Positions 14,848 to 24,634 are shown, numbered from the stretch's first letter. The stretch: 64,000 nucleotides of DNA from Psychroserpens luteus (GCF_015319355.1 NZ_JADILU010000007.1:62001-126000); one strand, 5' to 3'. Notes: generated by a model not told the origin, from the letters alone. Translations and numbers: made by a program.

Positions 14848-16464
14848 TTATTGTGCTTCACCTCCAACAAAAGTCTGCTCCACAATAATCTTAGGAATCT
14901 CATTTTGATCAACAGTCATAATATCTTTATCCAAAATGATAAAATCTGCAAATTTACCCGTTTCAATACTTCCTTTTTCGTTTTCTTCAAAATTAGAATA
15001 GGCTGCCCAAATGGTCATTCCTTTTAAGGTTTCTTCACGTGACAATCCGTTTTCTTTCTGAAATCCGCCTTCAGGAAACTGCTCTAAATCTTGTCTTGCT
15101 ACAGCAGCATAAAAAGTTAAAAACGGACTCACCTGTTCCACAGGAAAATCTGTCCCTAAAGCTACTTTTCCGTAGGCTTTAAGTAATTGTTTATAAGCGT
15201 AAGCACCTTTTATACGCTCTTCTCCCAAGCGATCTTCTGCCCAATACATGTCACTTGTTGCATGTGTTGGCTGGATAGATGGCATGACATTTTTATACAA
15301 ATCAAAATCTTCTGGAGAAACCACTTGCGCATGCTCCACTCGCCATCTTCTATCGTTTTTACCACTTAACACTTTGTTATAAGTTTGTAATACCGCATGG
15401 TTTGCACTATCTCCAATAGCATGTGTATTCATTTGAAATTCTGAATTAGCAATTTTCTGTGCTTGTTGGTTAAAGGTTTCTAAATTTGTGACCAATAATC
15501 CAAAATGATTCTCTTTGTCGCTATATGGTTCTCTCAACATGGCTCCTCGAGAACCCAAAGCACCATCTGCATAAAACTTAAATGAGCGTACGTTTAATCT
15601 ATCGGTTTTTGTGATGCCTTTATTTAAATAGTAGTCTACATTTTCTGGAGTAAACGAGACCATTGCGTAGACTCTCATTTTCAAATCACCCGATTGCTGT
15701 AAGCTATCAATGAGTTCTATTTCTTGCTGACCTAATCCAGCATCATCAACGGTTGTCAACCCTAAATCAAAGCAAATATCTTGAGCTGCTAATAATGCTT
15801 TTATCGCATCGTCTCGTGTTGATTGTGGCCAATAATTTAATACTAAGCTCTCAGCGTTATCCACTAAGACACCTGTAAGTTCTCCATTTTCTATGACTAC
15901 TTCTCCTCCTTCTATTTTAGTATTTACAGTAACATTTCCTAAATCTAAAGCTGCTTGATTACATAAAATAGCATGACCATCTATTCTAAACAAGGCCACC
16001 GGAGTTTTTGGAAACAATTTATCTAATAATGTTTTCTTCGGAAATTCTTTCTCTTCCCAATCGTTCTGATCCCAACCATTACCTAAAATAAATGAGGCTT
16101 GGTTTTTATTCTGAAAATCGGAAACCCGTTTTACTACATCCTCAAAACTTTTGGTACCAACTAAATCTGCTGCCTGTTGATCAAGACCCAAGCCGAAAAA
16201 ATGACAGTGTGCATCTATTAGTCCTGGAACGATTGTTTTTCCATTGGCATCGATGATATTATCTGAAACGTATTTTGCTTTGATATCTTCGGAAGCACCT
16301 ACTTCTAAGAACTTACCATCATTTATGGCGAAGGCTTCTGCTTTTCCGAAGGAATCATTAACTGTGTAGATATTTGCGTTGAACACTATAGAATCTACTT
16401 TTTGCTTTTCTTTGGAGCACGAGAAGATTGAAAATAATACGATGAGGATGGATAGTTTTTTCAT
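14848..16464 (-). CDS. amidohydrolase (YtcJ/DUF type, M38-like) lipoprotein
   Basis: A 538-residue protein with a lipoprotein signal (IFS|C16) and an amidohydrolase fold. The metal-binding DAHCHF (His86, His88) follows the VPGLIDAH strand, with GNGWDQNDW, NTHAIGDSANHAVL, RRWRVEHAQVV and ALGTDFPVE as later signatures of the YtcJ-like subgroup (N-substituted formamide deformylase-like). The substrate is unknown and probably an amide in the periplasm. It appears monocistronic. A near -7 box TATCTTTA lies at 16483-16490 on the minus strand. Confidence 0.88.
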   Translation of the reverse strand: MKKLSILIVLFSIFSCSKEKQKVDSIVFNANIYTVNDSFGKAEAFAINDGKFLEVGASEDIKAKYVSDNIIDANGKTIVPGLIDAHCHFFGLGLDQQAADLVGTKSFEDVVKRVSDFQNKNQASFILGNGWDQNDWEEKEFPKKTLLDKLFPKTPVALFRIDGHAILCNQAALDLGNVTVNTKIEGGEVVIENGELTGVLVDNAESLVLNYWPQSTRDDAIKALLAAQDICFDLGLTTVDDAGLGQQEIELIDSLQQSGDLKMRVYAMVSFTPENVDYYLNKGITKTDRLNVRSFKFYADGALGSRGAMLREPYSDKENHFGLLVTNLETFNQQAQKIANSEFQMNTHAIGDSANHAVLQTYNKVLSGKNDRRWRVEHAQVVSPEDFDLYKNVMPSIQPTHATSDMYWAEDRLGEERIKGAYAYKQLLKAYGKVALGTDFPVEQVSPFLTFYAAVARQDLEQFPEGGFQKENGLSREETLKGMTIWAAYSNFEENEKGSIETGKFADFIILDKDIMTVDQNEIPKIIVEQTFVGGEAQ

Positions 16465-16490
16465 TGGTTGTATTTTATGAAATAAAGATA

Positions 16491-16517
16491 CCTACAAGGT
16501 TTCTAAAACCTTGCAGG
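16491..16517. repeat. short hairpin repeat CCTACAAGGTTT/AAACCTTGCAGG
   Basis: CCTACAAGGTTT and AAACCTTGCAGG form an imperfect inverted repeat (one G-T pair) around a three-base loop, upstream of the amidohydrolase gene. Only one copy is present in the window. It is a REP-like hairpin by shape. Confidence 0.5.
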
Positions 16518-16553
16518 ATAATTGTCTGTTTTTTTTAAGTGTAGTAAAAATAC

Positions 16554-16596
16554 AAAAAGCATTCATTCTAAAAATTTAAGAATGAATGCTTTTTTT
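16554..16596. terminator. terminator of the TPR/barrel operon
   Basis: A 16-bp stem (AAAAAGCATTCATTCT at 16554-16569 with its complement at 16579-16594) closes a 9-base loop, with A and T runs on either side. It lies just after the minus-strand barrel gene, and can work in both directions. Confidence 0.8.
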
Positions 16597-16601
16597 AAAT
16601 T

Positions 16602-16629
16602 ATGAGATCCTGAAACAAATTCAGGATGA
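16602..16629 (+). repeat. hairpin repeat (ATCCTGAA/TTCAGGAT type), second copy
   Basis: Arms 16607-16614 and 16620-16627 around ACAAA. It matches 7454-7481 except for one loop base. It sits between the barrel gene stop and the terminator. Confidence 0.7.
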
Positions 16630-16638
16630 CAATCTACA

Positions 16639-18357
16639 TCAAAAATCAAATTGATACGTCGCTCCTGCTAAAAACTGAATCCCTTGAACAGGATAGTTCA
16701 TCCAGCGATTATAATTTTGACTTGCTATGTTATTTACTTTTGCAAAAGCAGATAATTGGTCTGTGATTTTATAACCTACATGCGCATTGGCATCAAAATA
16801 ACTATCTAATGCTATTGTTGAAACAACTGGCAAGCTTAAAGTGCCAATTCCTGTGACAAATTGATCTTTACGCTCTCCTACGAAGAATAAATTAGCACCT
16901 GCAAACCAATGTTCGTCAATTTGAATGTCTAAAAATGCAGACGCTTCAATATCTGGAAGATTCCATGCTTCGGCTTCGTTATCTGTACTATATGCAAAAT
17001 AATCTGCTTTAAGTCCGAGTTTAAAATTTCGGTTTACATCAACATTTAACTCTCCACCAATAGCGAAGGTTTTAACGTCATCGTAAGCAATTCCGAAGGA
17101 ATTTCCGAATTGATAATTCTCACGATCTATACCAGAATCTGGATTCGACTTAAACAACGCTCTATTATTATCGGCAAAATATCGTCCATTAACATTATAG
17201 CTCATACTATTAGACAATTTACCTTTTATTCCTACTGAGGCTTTATAAGCTTGATCTGTTGGAGTTATAAACAATGTTGGAGACACAAATGGATTTTCTT
17301 GTGCAAAATCGTAATACGAGTTTTGGTTTAGTCCGCCTTCAATACTTCCGTAAGCAATTAATAATTCGTCAACTAAACGGTAACTCGCTGTGATGTTTGG
17401 ATAGATAAAGAATTTACTATCACTGGCCTCACTATCATTAAAGTATACGAGATTAACTCCTAAACTAAGAGTCAAATCGTCTTGTTTCATTTTATAGCTT
17501 GGCGCCAATCCAAACACAATATTACTATACTTAAGTTCTTCATCAACGAAATAGTTTTTATCAAAAGAACCTCCTAAATAATCTATGGTCACTTCTGTAT
17601 TAATAACCTCATCTAATACAGGAACATCAAAACCAGACTTTAATACAAAACGGTTTTCTCCAGAATCTTGATCATCACCGAAACGTCTAAACAAGACACT
17701 TCCTTTTTTCAAAATAGCATCATCAAACTTGATGTTTCCACCAATATTTGCTGTATAAAATGAATGACCTACATCAAAAACTTCAACATCTTGATTTGGT
17801 AAACCATACCAATTAAAGCTTTGTAATTGGAAGCCTCCTTCTACTTTCCAAGAATAATCTCTAAGCTTTTGGCTGTAATGTGCATTCAGGCCTGTTTCAG
17901 AAAAATTATTATCAAAATTAATGTCTTCAATATCTCCGGAAGATGAGTGATGACTAAAATATCCGCCAACACGCTCTGTTCTACTAATGGCATGATTAAG
18001 ATAGACTTCGCCTAAAATCGTGGTATAAGTTCCAACGCCTAAAGACGCATAATTATCGTATAATTTTACAGCTTTTTCTTTATCTACAGTTGCAGCTTTT
18101 CCTTTTGCAGGTGTAAAAGTTGATGCTACAGGAATTGAAAAAATATTATATTTAATTACCTTTTTCTTAATGGTTGTAGAATCGTTTAAGGTTGGGATTT
18201 CCTTGATTTTAAATGCGTCTGATATTGTTGGTGTATATGGTTTTACCACATTTACCGTTCCGCCATCAATACTGTCGTTTTCACGTTCTTGAGCGAAGGT
18301 GATTGCAACGTTTAAGGTTAATATTGCTAGGATTATATATTTGAGATTGTTTTTCAT
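16639..18357 (-). CDS. outer-membrane beta-barrel protein (TonB-receptor-like barrel without plug)
   Basis: A 572-residue precursor with a signal peptide (residues 1-22, ending TFA|Q) and a ~65-residue periplasmic stretch containing VNVVKPYTPTISDAFKIKEIP. From about residue 95 it has alternating amphipathic strands, ending in aromatic YQFDF as outer-membrane barrels do. The C-terminal strands resemble TonB-dependent receptors (YKITDQLSAFAKVNNIASQNYNRW), but no plug domain or TonB box is present. It is the last gene of an operon with a TPR protein and a lipoprotein. Role is unknown; an envelope complex is likely. Confidence 0.78.
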   Translation of the reverse strand: MKNNLKYIILAILTLNVAITFAQERENDSIDGGTVNVVKPYTPTISDAFKIKEIPTLNDSTTIKKKVIKYNIFSIPVASTFTPAKGKAATVDKEKAVKLYDNYASLGVGTYTTILGEVYLNHAISRTERVGGYFSHHSSSGDIEDINFDNNFSETGLNAHYSQKLRDYSWKVEGGFQLQSFNWYGLPNQDVEVFDVGHSFYTANIGGNIKFDDAILKKGSVLFRRFGDDQDSGENRFVLKSGFDVPVLDEVINTEVTIDYLGGSFDKNYFVDEELKYSNIVFGLAPSYKMKQDDLTLSLGVNLVYFNDSEASDSKFFIYPNITASYRLVDELLIAYGSIEGGLNQNSYYDFAQENPFVSPTLFITPTDQAYKASVGIKGKLSNSMSYNVNGRYFADNNRALFKSNPDSGIDRENYQFGNSFGIAYDDVKTFAIGGELNVDVNRNFKLGLKADYFAYSTDNEAEAWNLPDIEASAFLDIQIDEHWFAGANLFFVGERKDQFVTGIGTLSLPVVSTIALDSYFDANAHVGYKITDQLSAFAKVNNIASQNYNRWMNYPVQGIQFLAGATYQFDF

Positions 18358-18384
18358 AATCTATAATTTGATTGTAAAGTATTA

Positions 18385-18918
18385 TTAAAGTCCTGAAATT
18401 ATTGGATCAAATCCTTGATCTAATGGATTGCACTCGCTAAAGTTTTGTTCTACATCCATAAATTGAGTGAATAAGCAAAAAGTGCCTGATTCTCGAAATG
18501 TCTCTTCATTTTCAATAACTACTTTGTATTTGTATGTTCCGTCTGGTGTTTCAGTCACACCGTTTTCTCCTTGTTGACCTGTTGGGAAATAATTATTTTC
18601 ATTTCCGTAGTTATTAGATTCAAAAACCACGTTATCCTCAATATCATAAATAGTAACAGTATGGTTTTCGTACAACTCTATATTCTCTATTCCGAAGAGA
18701 TCATTATAGCCATCTCCATTAGGAGTAAAAATATTATCTACCACTATTGCACCTGCTGATTGATCTAAATTATCAACATTAGGTCCAAATACTGGATCTG
18801 GTGAGCAACAACCTTCAAAAACATCTTGCTCTTCTACATTATTATTATCGTCTTCTCCGCATGATAAGATTGTAAAAACGGACATTAGAATTATTAAAAA
18901 ATTTATTTGTTTTATCAT
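18385..18918 (-). CDS. lipoprotein with gliding-motility (T9SS type B-like) C-terminal domain
   Basis: A 177-residue protein with lipobox TILS|C20 and an Asp/Asn-rich linker. From about residue 63 it carries FTPNGDGYNDLFGIENIELY...VTIYDIEDNVVFES...PDGTYKYKVVI, the signature of the gliding-motility-associated C-terminal domain (type B CTD). In secreted proteins this domain directs T9SS export, but here a lipoprotein signal and about 30 residues after the domain make it atypical. It stands between the TPR gene (51 bases upstream) and the barrel gene (27 bases downstream), suggesting one envelope complex. Confidence 0.7.
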   Translation of the reverse strand: MIKQINFLIILMSVFTILSCGEDDNNNVEEQDVFEGCCSPDPVFGPNVDNLDQSAGAIVVDNIFTPNGDGYNDLFGIENIELYENHTVTIYDIEDNVVFESNNYGNENNYFPTGQQGENGVTETPDGTYKYKVVIENEETFRESGTFCLFTQFMDVEQNFSECNPLDQGFDPIISGL

Positions 18919-18969
18919 TGATGTAATCGCTTTTTAATGATGAGGTTACTGCTTTCGCAGGAATTGGTT

Positions 18970-21900
18970 TTAGTTTTGAGGCTGTACAGATGAATTCGTT
19001 TTGGCTTCTTTAGTTTTAATTCTATTGAGTTCTTCTTGAGCATCAGTAACAACATCATCAAACTGTGAGAAATTACTAATCACACTTTCTAAAATGTATG
19101 TCGCTTGAAAAGCATCACCCAAAGCGTCATAATTTTTTGCCATAAGCACTAAACCTTTTGCACTGTAGTATTTATAACTACTGTAATCTCTAGCTAATTT
19201 TTGAACCGTTGTATTTGACAATTCATGTTTACCTTCTTTGTTTTTAAAGTAAGCGTTGTAATACAAAGCTTCGGCAGCTAATGCTCCTGTTGCTATTTTC
19301 TCAACCTCAGCATAAGCAGTTTTGGCTTTACTTTCATTTCCTGTTTTAATGGCAGAGCGTGCAATAATGATTTGAGCATCACTTTTAACTTTATTATCAA
19401 TTTTTGAATTTTGAAGTGACTTCTCAGCATACTTCACTGCTTCGGTATAATTTTCTTTTTGATAATAAGCATTCATCAAATTGGATTGTGCGTAGGTGAT
19501 GTTCTGCGGATAATCTGCTTCATTTTCCAAACGTTTTAATAATGGTATGGCTTGATCCCAATTTTTATTACCTAAATATATTTCAGATAATTTGACAATT
19601 GATTGCTCAGTGAATTCTCCTTTTTGTTTATTAATCACATATTCGTAATGCGGTTTAGCATTGTCTGGCAATTCCTTTTTAGAATATAATTCAGCTAAAT
19701 AAAAATGAGATTTAAGAGCGTGCATTCCGTTAGGGAATTCATTTAAATATTTATTGAACTGACGAATAGCACTATCTGTATTATTATCTAAATATTGTTT
19801 TTCCGCAGCTAAATAAGAGGTGTTATCTAACTCTGCATCTGTCACATTAATATAATCCAATGTTTTTACCCAAGCTGCATATTCTTCTACACGACCTAAA
19901 TCTATATAGATTAATCGTGCTGTTGCTACTGCTTGATTAGCTTCTTCAGTTGATGGATAATCACTAGCTACTTTTTTAAACTTGCTTAAAGCACGCTCAT
20001 TATTGTTTGCATTGTAATATGATAATCCTTGACGCAATAAAGCTTTTGAGATGAAAACACTGTTTTTATATTCTGAATTTAAGCGATCATACATTGCCAT
20101 CGCTTTATCTGTTTCGTTCGTTTTTATATAAGAATTTGCCAATTCATACATCGCATCATCACGCAATGAAGATCTAGGATAATCGTTTATGAAAGAATTT
20201 AATCCGCTAATTTTCTTAGAGCCTTGACCACTAAAACCATAACTCATCGTTTTTTGAAACGTTGCGTAATCACTTTCAATTTCATTAATGGCTATCGCTT
20301 TATCGTAGGCTGAAATTGCACTATTATAATCACTAGACACAAAATAACCATCACCAAGTCTTAAATACGCATCATTTAAACGCAACTTATCTTCCTTGTG
20401 ATTATTAACAAATTTTTGAAAATGTTCTGTTGCCTTACTATAATTTTTAAGTTTAAAATACGTGTAAGCAATGTTGTAATCTATATTATTGATTTCATTT
20501 ACTGCGGAAGCTTCGCCTTGCTGTTCAAATTGCTTAAAGCCAATCAACGCATCATCAAAATTATTTAGGTGATAATCGGTTTCTGCTTTCCAGAATGTGG
20601 CTCTAGTTGTAAAAACTGGTTCTTTAGCTTCTTTGATAGACTTATGAAATAAATTCTTAGCATTTGTGTAATCACCCTCATTATAAACTTCTATTCCTCT
20701 GTAAAATGCTACTTTTTGATAAGCTACTCTGTTTTCAAAACTCTTTTTGTTTTCTAGAAGTTTAATAGCTTCCTTATAGTTTTTTGATGTGATGTAAGAG
20801 TCAATTAATAAGGTTTCTACTTCTTCTTTGTAGCTCGTCTCTGGATATTTATCTAAATAACTGGTCAATACTTGTGGTACAGATTGATACGGATTTCCAA
20901 TCTCATAACTAATCTTTGCATAGTTTAGCCAAGCATCTTCCTGAATTTTTAAATCATAATCCATTTGAGACGCGTTTCTAAACGCATTAAGTCCTTCTTG
21001 TTTTTTATCTAAGTTGATATAACTCACTCCTAAATGATAGTAAGCATTTTGAGCAACGCTGTTATCTCCTCCAATGATTTTATTAAACTCAGAAATTGCA
21101 CTTTCAAAATCATTTTGCTTGTAATATGCGTAGCCTAATTGGTAATAATCTACGTTATTCCATTTACCACGATTACCTTTATACTCTTTTAAATACGGAA
21201 TAGCTTCGGAATAATTCTCCAAATTAAAATAACTCTCTCCTATAATTTTTGAAAGTTGAGATCTTTCTTGTGGATTGCTATTATCTAATTGCTCTTTAGC
21301 CAACTCGATAGCTTTTTCAAACTTACCTAGTTTGAAATTTAAATCGGCTTGATAATAAGATAACTTTTCTTTGTATTTATCCTCATCACTTACTTGATCG
21401 AAATACTCGTTGGCTTTATCATAATCATCACCTTCATAAGCCATAAAACCAATATAATACTTGGCTTGAGAACCATATGTTTTTGAAGTGACTACTTTAT
21501 TGAAATACTTTGATGCTCCAGCCTCATCTTGAGTAGAATACAATGAATATCCATAATTGAAGTAGAATTTTTCACGTTCTGATCTTGCCATGCTACTTTC
21601 ATCAACTTTATCGTACCATTTTCTTGCATACGAATACTTTCCGTTAGCAAAATAAAAATCTGCTACATCTAAGAAAGCTGTATTTCGTTTGGTGCTTGTT
21701 GGATAATCCTCCATAAAATCCTGAATGAGATCATCTGCATTTTGTTGATTGAGTCGTACTGCACAATTGGCAATGTAATAGGCGCAATCTGACTCCAAAG
21801 TTTCATTTGGAGCGTCATCTTTAATAGATTCAAATAGCGACTGTGCTGCTTGATATTGCTGATTATTATAAAGTGTGAGTGCTTTTTGATACTCTACCAG

Positions 21901-21990
21901 GTCACTAGTGTATGTAGCCGACTGTTGCGCTTGCATATGCAAGGCAAACAGTAAAAAGCCAAGTAAAAAACTTATTTTTCTGAAAGTCAT
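18970..21990 (-). CDS. large exported tetratricopeptide repeat (TPR) protein
   Basis: A 1006-residue protein with a signal peptide (residues 1-21, ending MQA|Q). It is followed by TPR and Sel1/YbgF-like helical repeats over nearly the whole length, for example YQAAQSLFESIKDDAP, YDKANEYFDQVS, YSEAIPYLKEYKG and YTEAVKYAEKSLQNS. It is probably a periplasmic or outer-membrane-associated scaffold. It heads a three-gene operon with the lipoprotein and the barrel, and a perfect -7 box lies 23 bases before its ATG. Annotation as a TPR protein is firm; the binding partners are inference. Confidence 0.88.
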   Translation of the reverse strand: MTFRKISFLLGFLLFALHMQAQQSATYTSDLVEYQKALTLYNNQQYQAAQSLFESIKDDAPNETLESDCAYYIANCAVRLNQQNADDLIQDFMEDYPTSTKRNTAFLDVADFYFANGKYSYARKWYDKVDESSMARSEREKFYFNYGYSLYSTQDEAGASKYFNKVVTSKTYGSQAKYYIGFMAYEGDDYDKANEYFDQVSDEDKYKEKLSYYQADLNFKLGKFEKAIELAKEQLDNSNPQERSQLSKIIGESYFNLENYSEAIPYLKEYKGNRGKWNNVDYYQLGYAYYKQNDFESAISEFNKIIGGDNSVAQNAYYHLGVSYINLDKKQEGLNAFRNASQMDYDLKIQEDAWLNYAKISYEIGNPYQSVPQVLTSYLDKYPETSYKEEVETLLIDSYITSKNYKEAIKLLENKKSFENRVAYQKVAFYRGIEVYNEGDYTNAKNLFHKSIKEAKEPVFTTRATFWKAETDYHLNNFDDALIGFKQFEQQGEASAVNEINNIDYNIAYTYFKLKNYSKATEHFQKFVNNHKEDKLRLNDAYLRLGDGYFVSSDYNSAISAYDKAIAINEIESDYATFQKTMSYGFSGQGSKKISGLNSFINDYPRSSLRDDAMYELANSYIKTNETDKAMAMYDRLNSEYKNSVFISKALLRQGLSYYNANNNERALSKFKKVASDYPSTEEANQAVATARLIYIDLGRVEEYAAWVKTLDYINVTDAELDNTSYLAAEKQYLDNNTDSAIRQFNKYLNEFPNGMHALKSHFYLAELYSKKELPDNAKPHYEYVINKQKGEFTEQSIVKLSEIYLGNKNWDQAIPLLKRLENEADYPQNITYAQSNLMNAYYQKENYTEAVKYAEKSLQNSKIDNKVKSDAQIIIARSAIKTGNESKAKTAYAEVEKIATGALAAEALYYNAYFKNKEGKHELSNTTVQKLARDYSSYKYYSAKGLVLMAKNYDALGDAFQATYILESVISNFSQFDDVVTDAQEELNRIKTKEAKTNSSVQPQN

Positions 21991-22013
21991 TAAGTTCGAT
22001 TTTTAATTGATGC

Positions 22014-22021
22014 CAAAGATA
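22014..22021 (-). promoter_or_regulatory. -7 box of the TPR/lipoprotein/barrel operon
   Basis: The minus strand reads TATCTTTG, perfect TAnnTTTG, 23 bases before the ATG at 21990. Confidence 0.6.
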
Positions 22022-22301
22022 ATTTATCTCTAACCTATAACGCATAATCTGTGCCATAATTATACACAAGGTTATTAAAAAGATGCTTTATTTATGATTA
22101 CGTTACACTTTTCGTTTTATCTATGGATTTATAACCCTTCCGTCTTTAAACTTCTAAAAAAGTTTAAATCCATCTTCCCTTCAAAATGGAAGGAATTAAT
22201 AAATTATTTTTTTTTCAATTTTAGGAATTTGATTTTTGAGAATTAGAATTTGATTTTTTTTTATAATACATTTACAATTCTATTAAAATCTTCATATTAA
22301 T
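22022..22301. other. intergenic region between the divergent TPR operon and ftsE
   Basis: The gap is AT-rich with no gene. It holds a hairpin TTTAAACTT / AAGTTTAAA (22145-22153 with 22160-22168) enclosed by CCTTCC and GGAAGG, which could be a terminator-like or regulatory structure. No clear promoter for ftsE is seen. Confidence 0.4.
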
Positions 22302-22985
22302 ATGTCTGAAACTGTTTTACAACTCAAAAATGCATCTATCTACCAAGGAGATAGTATGGTGTTATCTGATGTTAATTTTGAAATGAACAAAGGTGACTTT
22401 GTTTATCTCATTGGTAAAACCGGAAGTGGAAAAAGTAGTTTTATGAAAACGCTTTATGGTGATTTACAACTTACCGAAGGTGAAGGTCATATTGTAGATT
22501 ATAATCTACGTACTATGAAGGAGAAGGATATTCCGTTTTTAAGACGAAAACTAGGTATTGTATTTCAAGATTTTAAATTATTACCAGACAGAACTATCAA
22601 TAACAATTTAGAATTTGTTTTAAAGGCAACAGGCTGGAAAGACAAAACCAAAATTAAAGAACGCATTGAATCGGTTTTAAATAAGGTGGATATGAAAACC
22701 AAAGGCTTTAAGTTTCCGCATGAGTTATCTGGTGGAGAACAACAGCGTATTGCAATTGCCAGAGCTTTATTAAATGACCCTGAACTTATACTGGCAGATG
22801 AGCCTACAGGTAACTTAGATCCGCAAACGAGTATTGAAGTTATGGAAGTGTTACGTGATATCAATAATAATGGTAACACGATTTTAATGGCAACTCACGA
22901 TTATGCTTTACTACTAAAATACCCAAGTAAGACCTTGAAATGTGATGAGAATAAGGTGTTTGAGGTTGTGCAACGTAAGAGTTAA
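22302..22985 (+). CDS. ftsE: cell division ATP-binding protein FtsE
   Basis: A 227-residue ABC ATPase. Walker A is GKTGSGKSS (38-46), the signature LSGGEQQR begins at 142, Walker B is ELILADEPTGNL (161-172), and the H-loop is ATHDY near 202. The early GDSMVLSDVNFEMNKGDFVYLIGKTGSGKSS and the short length fit FtsE, which works with FtsX at the inner membrane to control septal peptidoglycan hydrolysis. ftsX is not adjacent, as is usual in Bacteroidota. Its 3' end overlaps the convergent beta-helix gene by four bases. Confidence 0.88.
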   Translation: MSETVLQLKNASIYQGDSMVLSDVNFEMNKGDFVYLIGKTGSGKSSFMKTLYGDLQLTEGEGHIVDYNLRTMKEKDIPFLRRKLGIVFQDFKLLPDRTINNNLEFVLKATGWKDKTKIKERIESVLNKVDMKTKGFKFPHELSGGEQQRIAIARALLNDPELILADEPTGNLDPQTSIEVMEVLRDINNNGNTILMATHDYALLLKYPSKTLKCDENKVFEVVQRKS

Positions 22986-24601
22986 AACCCTAGCCATCTA
23001 AAAAAACGTTTAAAGGCATTATCTTTCTTTTCAGTGGATATTTCCGAAGGAATACTATTTTCAAACTCTATTGTAAATACTCCAAAATTTGATAATGTTT
23101 TTTGTGCTTTAGTATTGTGTAATGGTTTTTCAAAATTTGAATTATCCATTGGGAATACAATATTACCATCTTCTTGAAGTATACCTGATTTTAATATTGC
23201 TTTTGGGTTTTCTACATCATAGATTTTAAATGAACTTCCCGTTTTTAGGTTATATTCTGAGAAATCAATGACAACCGATTGACCTTCTTTTTGAAATAAT
23301 GTTACTCTATATTCATTTTGAGCAAACTCATTTTTTGATATGTTAAGAGTTGATTTCATATCAAAATTCTTAATATTTTGCCATGTACTATTAACGTCTA
23401 TGGATAATGTTGACTTCCAATCTGCCATAGTATAATCCTTTTTATTGATGACTCTAAAATTTCTATTGTTTTTAGAAAAATATTTATTGTTATCAAAATC
23501 TAATGTTTCAAAATTTGTCAATCCGTACTCATAGAAATGTACATAGCCACCGTAAATAATGTTATTTTTAAAGACAGTATTCTCTGCATTATCAAATCTT
23601 AATGCATTATTACCACCAATAATGATATTATCTATCACTTCTACATCAAGTAATGGTGCTTTACTATTAACACCTAATGTCAATGATCCAGCATCGCCTT
23701 TTGCACTTTTTGTTACATCAGTATTATGATATAAAATATTATTGACAAGCTTGATATTAGTCGCTCTATTGACACCATTATTATCATCTGTAGCAACTAT
23801 GATATTGTTTTTAAAATACCCTCCAGATGAGCCATTATTAAAAATTATATTGTTTTGGAGCAACATATTTTTAACATAACTAGAGTTTGCTTTTTTAGAA
23901 GCCGACCAAACCTCAATACCCATATAGTAATTATTAAAAATGATGTTGTTTTTAATAATTCTGGTTTTATCACTTATATTTTGCACGTAAATGCCAGCTC
24001 CTCGTCCTCTTACTTCGGAAAAGAAACCGTTATTAAAAATTTTACAGCCATAAATTATAGTGCCTCCTGTATGTTTCCAAGAACCAAATCCTGATCCAGG
24101 ATTATTATGGATTGTAAGATTTATGAATTTAGAATCTTGACCAGACGTATGGTTAATCCCGTCTGCTCTTATAAAACTGAGGTCCCTTACATGTCTAGCA
24201 TAGTCTCCTAAAAACGTCACTTCAAAATTTTTAAATATGACTTGTTGGCTCTTAACCTCTAGAACAGCTTTACTTGGAGAATTCACATTTCCGTTGAGAA
24301 CAACTTTATCATCTTTAAAACCAGAAACAGTTATGTATTGATTGGGCTTAAGACTTTGAAGTGAACTCACAAATTTCCCATTGTAAACACCTTCATGAAT
24401 CCAAATTGTGTCTCCAGAATTAACAATACTTGTTTTTTGGTTCAACGCAGTTTGTAAATCCCAAGGTTGAGCTAATGATCCATTCCCTAAAGTAGCTCCA
24501 GGTGACTGAAGATCATCCATTGGAAACACATGAAATTCTTGCTGAGCATTTAAATAAAACCCAACAAAACAACATAAGATATAGAATGTTTTTCTTATCA
24601 T
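22982..24601 (-). CDS. secreted right-handed parallel beta-helix protein
   Basis: A 539-residue precursor with a signal peptide (residues 1-19, ending LNA|Q). Most of the protein is a series of beta-helix turns with Asn ladders (KNNIIFNNYYMGIEV, QNNIIFNNGSSGG, VNNILYHN, IDNIIIGGN), typical of pectin-lyase-like folds. The N-terminus WDLQTALNQKTSIVNSGDTIWIHEGVY matches DUF1565-type right-handed helix proteins. It may bind or cleave polysaccharide; no catalytic residues can be assigned. A ~100-residue C-terminal domain after 430 is of unknown type. Confidence 0.82.
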   Translation of the reverse strand: MIRKTFYILCCFVGFYLNAQQEFHVFPMDDLQSPGATLGNGSLAQPWDLQTALNQKTSIVNSGDTIWIHEGVYNGKFVSSLQSLKPNQYITVSGFKDDKVVLNGNVNSPSKAVLEVKSQQVIFKNFEVTFLGDYARHVRDLSFIRADGINHTSGQDSKFINLTIHNNPGSGFGSWKHTGGTIIYGCKIFNNGFFSEVRGRGAGIYVQNISDKTRIIKNNIIFNNYYMGIEVWSASKKANSSYVKNMLLQNNIIFNNGSSGGYFKNNIIVATDDNNGVNRATNIKLVNNILYHNTDVTKSAKGDAGSLTLGVNSKAPLLDVEVIDNIIIGGNNALRFDNAENTVFKNNIIYGGYVHFYEYGLTNFETLDFDNNKYFSKNNRNFRVINKKDYTMADWKSTLSIDVNSTWQNIKNFDMKSTLNISKNEFAQNEYRVTLFQKEGQSVVIDFSEYNLKTGSSFKIYDVENPKAILKSGILQEDGNIVFPMDNSNFEKPLHNTKAQKTLSNFGVFTIEFENSIPSEISTEKKDNAFKRFFRWLGF

Positions 24602-24626
24602 GACTTCGTTATTTCAATTAGTGTAC

Positions 24627-24634
24627 CAAAAATA
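24627..24634 (-). promoter_or_regulatory. -7 box of the beta-helix gene
   Basis: The minus strand reads TATTTTTG, a perfect TAnnTTTG, 25 bases before the ATG at 24601. Confidence 0.55.

Noticed and set aside
16639-18357. Classification as a full TonB-dependent receptor
   Set aside because: No plug domain or TonB box is visible; only the C-terminal strands resemble such receptors.
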